A stretch of DNA of 64,000 nt from Bog-473 sp963741995. GTDB lineage: Bacteria > Actinomycetota > Acidimicrobiia > Acidimicrobiales > RAAP-2. The position numbers and the translations under genes are program-made. How positions within the stretch are numbered: position 1 is the first letter of the stretch; every line of letters starts with the position of its first letter. This document shows, one piece after another, positions 38,286-46,030 of this stretch. The notes under the pieces are model-generated. The model saw only the letters and a list, made by a program, of their open reading frames with translations. It was not told where the DNA came from and did no database searches. The DNA is taken from the NCBI GenBank assembly GCA_963741995.1, contig CAVUKI010000001.1, forward strand, positions 1 through 64,000, written 5' to 3'.

Positions 38286-38945
38286 GTGCGGGTGCATCGC
38301 AGCTTCGCCTTTGTGGACGTCTCGGGCTTCACCGCCTTGACCGAGATGGAGGGAGACGAGCGTGCGGTCGACGTGCTGACCGCGTTCCGTTCTCTTTTGC
38401 GCGACATCTGCGCCCGCCGGGGCGTGCGGATCGCCAAGTGGCTCGGTGACGGCGTCATGCTGGTGTGCGTCGACACCCGGCCGCTCCTCGAGACCATTTT
38501 GGAACTGCACTACGTGGTGCGCGAGGTCGGCGCGATCGAGACCGTCTCCATCCGCTCGGGGCTCACCTGCGGGGACGTGATCCTCATGGAGGGGGACGAC
38601 TACATCGGGCACTGCGTCAACGTCGCGGCGCGCCTCTGCGACCTGGCGTCTGCTGGCGAGGCGCTGGCGGCTCCGGCGGTGATGAGCCATCTCCCGAGTT
38701 GGGGTCACATCGTGTCGGAGACCCATGTCACTTTGCGTGGGGTCGAGAAACCGATACCTGCCTCGAGTATCCGCATGGCCGGGAGCGGCGCGGAAGGATC
38801 CCGCGACCCCATCTGCGGCCTGCCTCTGACTGAGGACACGGCCCAGGAGATCGCCCACGACGTGCGCGGCCGCATGGTGCTGTTCTGCTCGCCGGGCTGC
38901 GTCGACACCTGGCGCCGCCGGCCGGCGCGCTCGCTCTCCAGCTGA
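38286..38945 (+). CDS. Class III adenylate/guanylate cyclase fused to a YHS-type metal-binding domain
   Basis: 219 residues. Residues 1-165 form a cyclase catalytic domain: Asp11 in FVDVSGFTALTE and Asp55 in KWLGDGVMLV are the metal ligands, and Asn112 and Arg116 in VNVAARL match the transition-state residues. Residues 174-213 look like a YHS/TRASH domain: DPICGLPL, then RGRMVLFCSPGCVDTW, giving Cys177, Cys201 and Cys205. YHS domains bind metals in copper or heavy-metal proteins, so metal-responsive nucleotide signalling is a possible role (inference). GTG start after GGGAG; a longer upstream frame has no support. Confidence 0.8.
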   Translation: MRVHRSFAFVDVSGFTALTEMEGDERAVDVLTAFRSLLRDICARRGVRIAKWLGDGVMLVCVDTRPLLETILELHYVVREVGAIETVSIRSGLTCGDVILMEGDDYIGHCVNVAARLCDLASAGEALAAPAVMSHLPSWGHIVSETHVTLRGVEKPIPASSIRMAGSGAEGSRDPICGLPLTEDTAQEIAHDVRGRMVLFCSPGCVDTWRRRPARSLSS

Positions 38946-39013
38946 ACGGTTTCGTCGCCGAGGGGGCTGGGTCCGGGCATTCTTGCCGCTCATCCGCCGT
39001 CCGAGTCCAACCG

Positions 39014-39019
39014 TAGACT
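39014..39019 (+). promoter_or_regulatory. Candidate -10 box (TAGACT) for hisA
   Basis: TAGACT lies 8 bases before the hisA GTG, with no ribosome site between, fitting a leaderless start. Confidence 0.45.
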
Positions 39020-39027
39020 GCTGCGCC

Positions 39028-39808
39028 GTGCGCTTCGATCTGCTGCCGGCCGTCGACGTCGCCGGCGGCCAGGCCGTGCGCATGGTGCGGGGCCGCGCCG
39101 GCAGCGAAATTGTGTATGGGTCGCCGCTCGAGGCCGCCCTGGCCTTCCAAGCCGAGGGCGCCCGCTGGCTGCACCTGGTCGACATCGACGCCGCGTTCGG
39201 CCGCAACGCCAACACCGCGCTGCTGGCCGAGGTGGTCGACGCGTTGGACATCGATGTCACGTTGTCGGGCGGGATCCGGGACAACGCGTCCCTGACGGCC
39301 GCGCTGGCCACCGGCTGCGCGCGGGTCACCATCGGGACGGCGGCCCTCGAGGACCCCGACTGGTGCGCCGCCGTTATCGCCGCCACGGGGCGCGGGTCGC
39401 CATCGGGCTCGACGTGCGGGGCACGACTCTTTCCGCTCGCGGTGTGAACCAGGACGGCGGCAACCTCTGGGAGGTGTTGGCCCGCTTGGATTCCCAGGGC
39501 TGCGCCGCGCTACGTCGTCACCGACGTCAACCGCGACGGCATGCTGCCGCGGGCCTGGTTTGTCGCTGTTGCGAGCGGTGTGCGCCGCGACCGCGGCGCC
39601 GGTCGTCGCCTCCGGTGGGGTCTCGTCGCTGGCCGACCTGCAGGCGTTGGCGGCACTCGGCCCGATCGGCGTCGAAGGTGCGATCGTCGGAACGGCGCTG
39701 TACGCCGGTGCCTTCACGCTGACCGAGGCGCTCGCCGCGGTCAGCTCAGCGCCGGTGTCGAATCCTCAGCCCTCGCTGGGGGAGGGCTTGCGTGCGGCAC
39801 CTTCTTGA
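39028..39808 (+). CDS. hisA: HisA/PriA phosphoribosyl isomerase (three frame breaks)
   Basis: TIM-barrel isomerase of histidine synthesis; in Actinobacteria the homolog (PriA) may also serve tryptophan synthesis. The first frame gives FDLLPAVDVAGGQAVRMVRG, WLHLVDIDAAFGRNAN and VTLSGGIRDNASL. A missing C near 39384 shifts to RVAIGLDVRGTTLSARG and DGGNLWEVLARLD. Extra bases near 39507 and 39548 shift to RYVVTDVNRDGML and then RGPGLSLLRAV, PVVASGGVSSLADL and GAIVGTALYAG. Every family motif is present in order, so sequence error is more likely than a pseudogene, though decay cannot be excluded. Start GTG at 39028. No other his gene is in the window. Confidence 0.82.
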
Positions 39809-39834
39809 CATGTGACTAAAAGGTCACATATAAT
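39805..39834 (+). promoter_or_regulatory. Near-consensus sigma-70 promoter of the ArsR-SRPBCC gene
   Basis: TTGACA at 39805-39810 and TATAAT at 39829-39834 are both perfect consensus hexamers, separated by 18 bases. The GTG start follows 6 bases after TATAAT, so the transcript probably begins at or next to the start codon. The spacer is filled by an inverted repeat. Confidence 0.88.
39810..39829. promoter_or_regulatory. Probable ArsR-type operator between -35 and -10
   Basis: ATGTGAC, six bases (TAAAAG), then GTCACAT: a perfect 7-base inverted repeat that fills the promoter spacer and touches both hexamers. The first gene downstream encodes an ArsR-type regulator, so autorepression is the natural reading. 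It is AT-rich compared with its surroundings. Confidence 0.8.
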
Positions 39835-39840
39835 GCAGGG

Positions 39841-40596
39841 GTGGATGAGGTGTTCAAGGCCCTGGCCGACGCCACCCGGCGCGACTTGCTCGACGAGTTG
39901 TTCCGGGAGGACGGGCAGACCCTGAGCATGTTGGAGGAAAGGTTCGCCATGACCCGGTTCGGCGTCATGAAGCACCTCAAGGTGCTGGAAGAGGCCGGGC
40001 TGGTGGTGACCAGGCGACGGGGCCGCCAGAAGCTCCATTTCCTCAATCCGGTCCCGATCCGGCTCATCCACGACCGCTGGGTCAGCAAGTACGCCGAGCC
40101 CTGGGTGGCAGGGCTCAGTGAGATCAAAGAGAGACTGGAGAGCCAGATGGAAAAGGTGTACGAGATCTTCATCAAGACCACGCCCGAGAGGTTGTGGGAG
40201 GCGATCGTCGACCCCGAGATCCGGGCCAAGTACAACTTCGGCGCCGCCGTCCACTCGGACTGGAAGGTGGGCGCGCCCATCAGCGTGGACGTCGATCAGC
40301 ACGGCGTGCACCTGGGCGAGGGCGAGGTGCTCGAGGTGGACCCGCCGCGGCGTTTGGTGCACACCATGGCCGCCCTGTGGGACGACGACGTCAAGGCCGA
40401 GGGCTTCTCCCGGGTGACGTGGGAGATCGAGACCGTGGGCGACGACTCGTGCCATCTGACACTCACCCACGACCAGATGCGTGAGGGCGCGAACTCGCAG
40501 ATCTACGGCGGCTGGCCGATGATCCTCTCGGGCCTCAAGACCTGGCTCGAGTCGGGCGAGCTGCTCACCACGCCCGGCTCGCTGCTGTACGGCTGA
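39841..40596 (+). CDS. ArsR-family regulator fused to a SRPBCC/AHSA1 domain
   Basis: 251 residues. Residues 1-80 are an ArsR-type winged helix (MDEVFKALADATRRDLLDEL, FAMTRFGVMKHLKVLEEAGL, VTRRRGRQKLHFLNP), without an obvious metal-binding cysteine set. Residues about 104-245 are an AHSA1/SRPBCC ligand-binding fold (EKVYEIFIKTTPERLWEAIV, GEGEVLEVDPPRRLVHTMAA, GWPMILSGLKTWLESG). Such fusions probably sense a hydrophobic ligand, but the ligand is unknown. GTG start directly after the promoter suggests a leaderless message. Likely regulates itself and the RibD-like and glyoxalase-fold genes downstream. Confidence 0.9.
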   Translation: MDEVFKALADATRRDLLDELFREDGQTLSMLEERFAMTRFGVMKHLKVLEEAGLVVTRRRGRQKLHFLNPVPIRLIHDRWVSKYAEPWVAGLSEIKERLESQMEKVYEIFIKTTPERLWEAIVDPEIRAKYNFGAAVHSDWKVGAPISVDVDQHGVHLGEGEVLEVDPPRRLVHTMAALWDDDVKAEGFSRVTWEIETVGDDSCHLTLTHDQMREGANSQIYGGWPMILSGLKTWLESGELLTTPGSLLYG

Positions 40597-40624
40597 GCAC
40601 GGGGCACGGGGCACGGGGTACGGG
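40597..40624 (+). repeat. 7-base tandem repeat before the RibD-like gene
   Basis: Three perfect copies of GCACGGG followed by a variant GTACGGG fill the short gap between the ArsR-fusion stop and the ATG at 40630. The G-rich units may serve as the ribosome site; copy number could vary between strains. Confidence 0.75.
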
Positions 40625-40629
40625 GCGCC

Positions 40630-41217
40630 ATGCGGCAACTGATCGTGATTGAGTTCGTGACGCTCGACGGCGTCATGCAGGGACTCGGGTCACCCGACGA
40701 GGATCGTGACGACGGCTTCGCTCATGGCGGTTGGGGCGCCCCTTATGGCGACGAGGTCTCACAGGCCGCCGCGCTCGAGGGCATGCAGACCACCAGCGCC
40801 TACATCTTCGGGCGGCGCACCTACGAGAAGATGCAGGCGTTCTGGCCGCAGCAGCCGGACGCCAACCCGATGGCGGCGCACCTCAACGCCACGCCGAAGT
40901 ACATCGCCACCCGGACCCTGAACGACGCGCAGTTGACGTGGGCGAACGCCCGCGTCCTCCAGGGCGATCTGGCGGCAGCGGTGCGAAGGCTGAAGGCCGA
41001 GGGCGACGGCAGCATCGCCGTGCTCGGGAGCGGCGTCCTGGTGCAGCAGCTCGCCGTCCTCGACCTCGTGGACGGCTCCCGTCTCTTCCTGCACCCGCTC
41101 CTCCTCGGCAGTGGCAAGCGCCTGTTCACGCAACTGGACCAACCCCGTCCGCTGCATCTGCTCAGCGCGGAGCCGACCAGCACCGGCGTCGTCATGCTCA
41201 GCTACGAATGCTCGTGA
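40630..41217 (+). CDS. RibD/DHFR-like reductase family protein
   Basis: 195-residue protein with the dihydrofolate-reductase-like fold of the RibD C-terminal family, which uses NAD(P)H. Family blocks are IEFVTLDGVMQGLGSPDED, AYIFGRRTYEKMQAFWP, KYIATRTLNDAQLTWANARV, IAVLGSGVLVQQLAVLDLVD and FLHPLLLGSGKRLF. Many such proteins lack a known substrate, as here. Lies 33 bases after the ArsR-fusion gene, probably in the same transcript, and overlaps the next gene. Confidence 0.88.
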   Translation: MRQLIVIEFVTLDGVMQGLGSPDEDRDDGFAHGGWGAPYGDEVSQAAALEGMQTTSAYIFGRRTYEKMQAFWPQQPDANPMAAHLNATPKYIATRTLNDAQLTWANARVLQGDLAAAVRRLKAEGDGSIAVLGSGVLVQQLAVLDLVDGSRLFLHPLLLGSGKRLFTQLDQPRPLHLLSAEPTSTGVVMLSYECS

Positions 41218-41573
41218 TCTGCGACCTGCACACCGTCGGCATCCCGGTCACCGACCAGAATGCCGCCCTGGCCTTCTACGAGGCGCTCGGATTCGAGACG
41301 CGTCTCGACGTGCCGATGGGGGAGGGCGCCCGGTGGATCGAGGTGGCGCCCCCCGGTGCATCCGTCTCCCTGGCGCTCGAACCGGCCCATGCGGAACGGC
41401 CTGCCGGGGTCGAGACGGGGATCCGCTTTGCGACCGGTGATGCCGACGCCGCCAACGCGGCGATGCGGTCACGCGGCGTCGATGCCGACGACGTGCTGCG
41501 CTGGCCCGGCGTGCCGCCGATGTTCGCCTTCCGAGATCAGGACGGCAACGGGCTGGAGATCGTCGAGGCTTGA
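41214..41573 (+). CDS. Glyoxalase/VOC-fold protein
   Basis: 119-residue vicinal-oxygen-chelate fold protein. It begins with the strand DLHTVGIPVTDQNAALAFYEALGFE and ends with PPMFAFRDQDGNGLEIVEA, the usual VOC pattern; His and Glu metal positions are plausible in DLHTVG and LEIVE. GTG at 41214 overlaps the RibD-like stop (GTGA); ATG at 41208 is an alternative start. Possibly a resistance or detoxification function under ArsR-fusion control, inferred from position only. Its 3' end overlaps the convergent MFS gene by 37 bases. Confidence 0.86.
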   Translation: MICDLHTVGIPVTDQNAALAFYEALGFETRLDVPMGEGARWIEVAPPGASVSLALEPAHAERPAGVETGIRFATGDADAANAAMRSRGVDADDVLRWPGVPPMFAFRDQDGNGLEIVEA

Positions 41574-42772
41574 GCGTGGGCAGGCGGCCGCAGGCGGTCG
41601 TAGGCCGACATGGCGAGCGTCAAGACGCCCAGGCCGGCTCCGAGGAGGCAGACACCGGCCCATCCGTGCGTGCCGTAGACCGCCCCGGCGCCCAGGGACC
41701 CGGCGGCGCCACCGAGGAAATAGCAGACCATGTAGGCACTGTTGATCCGGCTCCGCGCGTCGGGCCGCAGGGAGTAAATGATCGCCTGGTTCGTGATCTG
41801 CATGCCCTGGGTGCCCATGTCGAGCACCACGATCCCAATGATCAGGGCGGCCAGTGACGTGCGGCCGGCCCACAACAGGGCGAAGGAACCGGCCAGGAGG
41901 ACGCCGGCGACAACGGTGGTGGCAGTGTGCCGGTCCGAGTCCGCCAGCTTGCCGGCGAGGTTGGCCGCAAGGATCCCGCCGGCCCCGACGAGGCCGAAGA
42001 GCCCGATGACCGCATTCGAGTAGTGGTACGGGGCGCCCGAGAGCAGGAAGGCCAGCGTGGTCCACAACACGCTGAAGGCGGCGAAGGCACAGGCGCCGTG
42101 CCAGGCCCGCCGCCGCAGCACGGGTTCGGTCACCAGGAGGCGGAGTGACGATCCGACCAGTTCGGCATAGCTGCGGTGCGGGCGCCGGCCCTCCGTGGGC
42201 AGGGCCCGCCAGAGCACCAGTGCGAAGACGACCATCAGCGCGGCAGAGAGCCAGTAGATGGCCCGCCATCCGGCTACCTGGGCGACCAGGCCCGACACGG
42301 TGCGGGCGAGGAGGATGCCCAGCAGCAGCCCCGTCATGATGCGGGCCACGACGCGTCCCCGCCGCTCCTCGGGTGCCAGGTCGGCGGCGAAGGGGATCAT
42401 CACCTGCCCGGCCACGGAGGCGCCACCGACGAGGATGGATGCCACGGCGAAGATCCACAGGTTGGGGGCGAGCGCGCACCCGATCAGCGCCACCGCGCTC
42501 AGGCAGAAGAGTCGGGTGACGAGGCCCCGGCGCGGGTGGAGGTCGCCTAATGGGACGACGAGCAGCAGGCCGGCCGCGTAGCCGATCTGGGTCGCCGTGA
42601 TGATGGTCGAGGTGGGCCCGGGCCCCGAGTGGAACGTGCCGGCGACCTGATGCAGGACGGGTTGCGCGTAGTAGAGGTTGGCCACCACCGCGCCGGTGGC
42701 CACGGCGATGAGGACGACGAGGCCACGCGAGAGTCCGCGTTCGTGGCGTGTTTCGTTGCTCGCCGCTTCCAC
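41537..42772 (-). CDS. MFS transporter
   Basis: Major facilitator permease of 411 residues with twelve predicted helices. MFS motif A appears as GDLHPRRGLVTRL between helices 2 and 3, and the N-terminal VVANLYYAQPVLHQVA is typical of the DHA1-type exporters. GTG start with TAGCCT 6 bases upstream and no ribosome site. The C-terminal ten or so codons overlap the end of the VOC gene on the other strand. Substrate unknown, probably drug or metabolite export. Confidence 0.88.
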   Translation of the reverse strand: MEAASNETRHERGLSRGLVVLIAVATGAVVANLYYAQPVLHQVAGTFHSGPGPTSTIITATQIGYAAGLLLVVPLGDLHPRRGLVTRLFCLSAVALIGCALAPNLWIFAVASILVGGASVAGQVMIPFAADLAPEERRGRVVARIMTGLLLGILLARTVSGLVAQVAGWRAIYWLSAALMVVFALVLWRALPTEGRRPHRSYAELVGSSLRLLVTEPVLRRRAWHGACAFAAFSVLWTTLAFLLSGAPYHYSNAVIGLFGLVGAGGILAANLAGKLADSDRHTATTVVAGVLLAGSFALLWAGRTSLAALIIGIVVLDMGTQGMQITNQAIIYSLRPDARSRINSAYMVCYFLGGAAGSLGAGAVYGTHGWAGVCLLGAGLGVLTLAMSAYDRLRPPAHAQASTISSPLPS

Positions 42773-42778
42773 CGGATC

Positions 42779-42784
42779 AGGCTA
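42779..42784 (-). promoter_or_regulatory. Candidate -10 box (TAGCCT) for the MFS gene
   Basis: TAGCCT on the minus strand lies 6 bases before the GTG at 42772, in the leaderless arrangement seen elsewhere here. Confidence 0.45.
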
Positions 42785-42802
42785 CCGGCGGCCTCCGCTG
42801 GG

Positions 42803-43237
42803 TCAGACGGTGCCGCCGCGCCGGCTCTCGGCGGTGACGCCGGTCAGCGCGGTCAGGATCAGCGGCGCGCCGAGGAAGAGGAGCCAGGTGCCGAAGACGA
42901 GCGCGAGCACCGACATGAAGGCGCCCATGCCGAGCACGAAGGGCCAGATGGAAGAGCCGGGAAACGAGTCGACGGTCCCGGCACCGTCGGCCATCTCCAC
43001 GTCCTCGCGGTCAGAGGGGCGGTCGCCCGCGGCGTGGACCTTGCCCCAGTAGAAGTACTTGCGGCCGTGGAAACGCTGGTGCCAGAAGAAGTAGTACGAG
43101 CCGGGCAGGAAGCCGAGCAACGTTGCGCCGAGCAGCATCACGCCGCCACCGTCGTCGTAGCCCCAGAACCAGTAGACGAGGCCGACGATGCCGAAGAAGG
43201 CACCGAGGAAGAGCAGGAAGAGCGACTCGATCCTCAT
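42803..43237 (-). CDS. ctaF: Cytochrome c oxidase subunit IV (actinobacterial type)
   Basis: Small subunit of the aa3 oxidase found in Actinobacteria, 144 residues. Two helices near the N-terminus (about 3-22 and 31-52, including LGFLPGSYYFFWHQRFHGRK) and two near the C-terminus flank an acidic loop DREDVEMADGAGTVDSFPGSS. The ATG overlaps the ctaD stop (ATGA), so it is the third gene of ctaC-ctaD-ctaF. Confidence 0.88.
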   Translation of the reverse strand: MRIESLFLLFLGAFFGIVGLVYWFWGYDDGGGVMLLGATLLGFLPGSYYFFWHQRFHGRKYFYWGKVHAAGDRPSDREDVEMADGAGTVDSFPGSSIWPFVLGMGAFMSVLALVFGTWLLFLGAPLILTALTGVTAESRRGGTV

Positions 43238-45066
43238 GCGTCCGCCGTCACCTTTCCGTTGCCTTTTCCGTTCCCATTGCCCTTCCCGTTCCCGTTCCCG
43301 TTGCCGTTGGTGTGCGCCGACCGGCCGTGGGGCACCGTCAACGCGTCGGGGTGGTTGTAGTCCCACGTCGGGCGCTCCGAGCGGATCGGCGGGAGGTGGG
43401 TGTAGTTGTGGTGTGGCGGCGGGGAGGTGGTGAACCACTCCAGCGTGTGCGCGTCCCAGGGGTTGTTCCCGGCGGGAACCGGCTTGCGCCAGGACACGAA
43501 GAAGTTCACCAGCAGGAAGGCGAACGAGACCGCAATGATGAAGGCGCCGACGGTCGAGACGATGTTATAGCTCTGCCAGCCGAGGTTGGACGGGTAGCTG
43601 GCCACGCGGCGGGGCATGCCGAGCAGGCCCACCACGTACTGGGGCATGAAGGTGACCCAGAAGCCGATGAACATCAACCAGAAGTGCCACTTGCCCAGGC
43701 TCTCTCTCAGCATGCGGCCGAACATCTTGGGATACCAGTAGTAGACGCCGGCGAACCCGGCGAACACGGCGGTCCCGAAGAGCACCTGGTGGAAATGGGC
43801 CACGACGAAGTAGGTGTCGTGGGTGGCGAAGTCGATCGGTGGCGACGCCAGCATGATGCCCGTGACACCACCCATCAGGAAGGCGAACAAGAACCCGATG
43901 GAGAACAGCATGGGCACGGTGAAGGTGAGCTGACCGTGCCACATGGTGCCGATCCAGTTGAAGAATTTGATGCCGGTCGGGACGGCGATCAGCAGGCTCA
44001 GGAAGGAGAAGAAGGGCAAGAGCACGGCGCCGGTCGTGAACATGTGGTGCGCCCACACGCCGGTGGACAGCGCGGCAATCGCCATGGTGGCGAAGACCAT
44101 GCCCTTGTATCCGAAGACCGGCTTGCGCGAGAAGACCGGCAGGATCTCGGTCACGATGCCGAAGAACGGCAGGGCGAGGATATAGACCTCCGGATGGCCG
44201 AAGAACCAGAACAGGTTCTGCCATAACAACGGTGAGCCGCACGACGCCATGGGCGCGCCACTGACCAGGTGGCATCCCACCGCTGTGTAGATATGGGTTC
44301 CGAAGTGGCGGTCCGCGAAGAGCATGATGAGCGCTGCCGTGAGCACGGGGAAGGCGATGAGGATGAGGATCCCGGTCACCAGCATGTTCCAGGTGAAGAT
44401 GGGCATGCGGAACATCGTCATGCCCGGCGCGCGCAGGTAGAAGATGGTCCCGCACAGATTGACGCCGGTGAAGATGGCCGAGAACCCGGTGAGGAGGAGC
44501 GCCATGATCCAAAGGTCGGGACCGGCGCCGGGGGAGCTGGTTGCGCTGGAGAGCGGTGCGTACGCCACCCACCCGAACTGCGCGGCTCCTCCCGCCACGA
44601 AGAAGGTCATCAGCATGGTGATGGACCCGGTGAGGTACAGCCAGTAGCTCAGTGCATTCAGGCGGGGGAAGGCCATGTCGGGTGCCCCGATCTGCAGGGG
44701 CACGACGTAGTTGGCCAGGCCACCGAAGGCGACGGGGCCGGCGAAGAGGTACAGCATGAGGCTGCCGTGCATGGTGAAGAGCGCGTTGAACTGCCCGAAG
44801 CTCAGGAGCGACGAATGCGGCGAGGTCAGCTGCAGCCGCATCAGGAGGGCCATGATTCCCGACAGGTAGAAGATGGCGATCGCCGTGATCATGTAGCTCA
44901 GGCCGATGACCTTGTGGTCCGTCGAGGTCAGCCATTTGAGGATGCCGGTCGGCCCGTGGGCCTCGTGCCCCCCGTGCGAGGGCTCGTGACCGTCGCCGGG
45001 AACCAACGGCGGCAGGGGGAGCGCTTCGTGCTCCTGGACGCCCGGAGGGGCAATGACGTCAGTCAC
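43234..45066 (-). CDS. ctaD: Cytochrome c oxidase subunit I (aa3 type)
   Basis: Catalytic heme-copper subunit, 610 residues. Type A1 markers are present: FFGHPEVYILALPFFGI with the Glu and the His-Tyr crosslink, WAHHMFTTG with the two copper histidines, and HDTYFVVAHFHQVLFG with heme ligands. The GTG at 45066 follows AGGAGG by 11 bases and overlaps the ctaC stop by 8 bases. The C-terminus ends in a low-complexity Asn-Gly/Lys-Gly tail encoded by a hexamer-like repeat, which is unusual for the family. Confidence 0.95.
   Translation of the reverse strand: MTDVIAPPGVQEHEALPLPPLVPGDGHEPSHGGHEAHGPTGILKWLTSTDHKVIGLSYMITAIAIFYLSGIMALLMRLQLTSPHSSLLSFGQFNALFTMHGSLMLYLFAGPVAFGGLANYVVPLQIGAPDMAFPRLNALSYWLYLTGSITMLMTFFVAGGAAQFGWVAYAPLSSATSSPGAGPDLWIMALLLTGFSAIFTGVNLCGTIFYLRAPGMTMFRMPIFTWNMLVTGILILIAFPVLTAALIMLFADRHFGTHIYTAVGCHLVSGAPMASCGSPLLWQNLFWFFGHPEVYILALPFFGIVTEILPVFSRKPVFGYKGMVFATMAIAALSTGVWAHHMFTTGAVLLPFFSFLSLLIAVPTGIKFFNWIGTMWHGQLTFTVPMLFSIGFLFAFLMGGVTGIMLASPPIDFATHDTYFVVAHFHQVLFGTAVFAGFAGVYYWYPKMFGRMLRESLGKWHFWLMFIGFWVTFMPQYVVGLLGMPRRVASYPSNLGWQSYNIVSTVGAFIIAVSFAFLLVNFFVSWRKPVPAGNNPWDAHTLEWFTTSPPPHHNYTHLPPIRSERPTWDYNHPDALTVPHGRSAHTNGNGNGNGKGNGNGKGNGKVTADA
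43252..43310 (-). repeat. Low-complexity Asn-Gly/Lys-Gly repeat in the ctaD 3' end
   Basis: Near-perfect hexamer repeats (AACGGG/AACGGC-type, some with AAGGGC) encode a run of alternating Asn-Gly and Lys-Gly just before the final KVTADA. Such simple repeats change length easily. Confidence 0.75.
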
Positions 45067-45973
45067 CGTAGAGGAGACCTCCTGAATTGCCGGTGTTCCC
45101 GCTGCCGGAATTGCCAGAGTAGCTGGGCACCGTTCCGTTCTGGTTGGCATGCAGGGTGGCCGGGAGTTGGCCGATGGACGAGGGGTGGGCCGCCTGGAAG
45201 GCGCGAGTGCTCCGCAGCCACACGCCGTAGGCGCCGGGGGAGACCGAGCGCACGTTGAAGAACATGATGGAGTGGTACAGCCCGCACAACTGGGTGCACT
45301 GGCCGCGGTAGACGCCGTCGTGCAGGACGTTGAGGTCGAAGCTGGTCCAATACCCGGGGCTGGCGTAGCGGCTGAAGTTGAACTCCGGCACGTAGAAGCC
45401 GTGCAGCACGTCGTAGGAGCGGAGGTAGATACGCGTCGTCTGTCCCGTGGGCACCACCATGGTCGGGGCGTCGGTCGTCTGACCGATCACCTTGACGCCG
45501 TTGGGGTACTCGAACTCCCAGCCCCACTGGAAGGCGTAGACGTGGATGACGGTGCCCGGGTTGGGCTCGACCGCGGTCACCTTGTTCTCGACGACGACCG
45601 TCGCCCAGAAGAGCCCGAGCACAATCAGGATGGGCATCACGGTGTAGACGATCTCGGTGCGTGTGTGGTACTGCGTCTGCACGGGCATGTCGTCCGAGCG
45701 CCGCCGGTACCGGAAGATGGCCCACACGATCAGCAGGAGGGTGAAGCCGCCCACGATGAGGCCGGCGATGAAGAAGCCCTGCCAGAGGTGGTAGGTGGAC
45801 TGGCCCTGGGACGTGGCGCCCTTGTAGGCGCCGAAGCTCGGAAGCTGACAGCCGGTGAGGAGGAGGGCCCCCAGGGCGACCACCACGGCGGCCAGCCGGC
45901 GGCGTGGATTCTTGGCGCTGCGAGCTGGGGTTTCGGGTGTGTCGGAAGACGGGCTGGTCAGCGACGAGTCCAC
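45059..45973 (-). CDS. ctaC: Cytochrome c oxidase subunit II
   Basis: CuA subunit of the aa3 oxidase, 304 residues. A lipobox-like LLLTGC (Cys42) suggests lipid anchoring after signal cleavage, followed by two helices (about 67-90 and 113-133). The CuA site is visible: His in YDVLHGFYVPEF and GQCTQLCGLYHSIM with both Cys, His and Met. The tail is rich in Ser, Gly and Asn. GTG start with TAGTGT 7 bases upstream. First gene of ctaC-ctaD-ctaF. Confidence 0.95.
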   Translation of the reverse strand: MDSSLTSPSSDTPETPARSAKNPRRRLAAVVVALGALLLTGCQLPSFGAYKGATSQGQSTYHLWQGFFIAGLIVGGFTLLLIVWAIFRYRRRSDDMPVQTQYHTRTEIVYTVMPILIVLGLFWATVVVENKVTAVEPNPGTVIHVYAFQWGWEFEYPNGVKVIGQTTDAPTMVVPTGQTTRIYLRSYDVLHGFYVPEFNFSRYASPGYWTSFDLNVLHDGVYRGQCTQLCGLYHSIMFFNVRSVSPGAYGVWLRSTRAFQAAHPSSIGQLPATLHANQNGTVPSYSGNSGSGNTGNSGGLLYGD

Positions 45974-45980
45974 CGCGCCG

Positions 45981-45986
45981 ACACTA
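45981..45986 (-). promoter_or_regulatory. Candidate -10 box (TAGTGT) for ctaC
   Basis: TAGTGT on the minus strand lies 7 bases before the ctaC GTG. An A7 run just upstream (near 45998-46004) makes this the most AT-rich point in the 57-base gap. Confidence 0.5.
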
Positions 45987-46030
45987 TCGAATGCGACAAA
46001 AAAATTGGAAATCGCCGGGCGGCACCTGGG

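Noticed and set aside
38190..39386. Upstream extension of the second dehydrogenase frame
   Set aside because: Antisense to the cyclase-YHS and hisA genes; the ATG at 38189 starts just before the cofactor motif.
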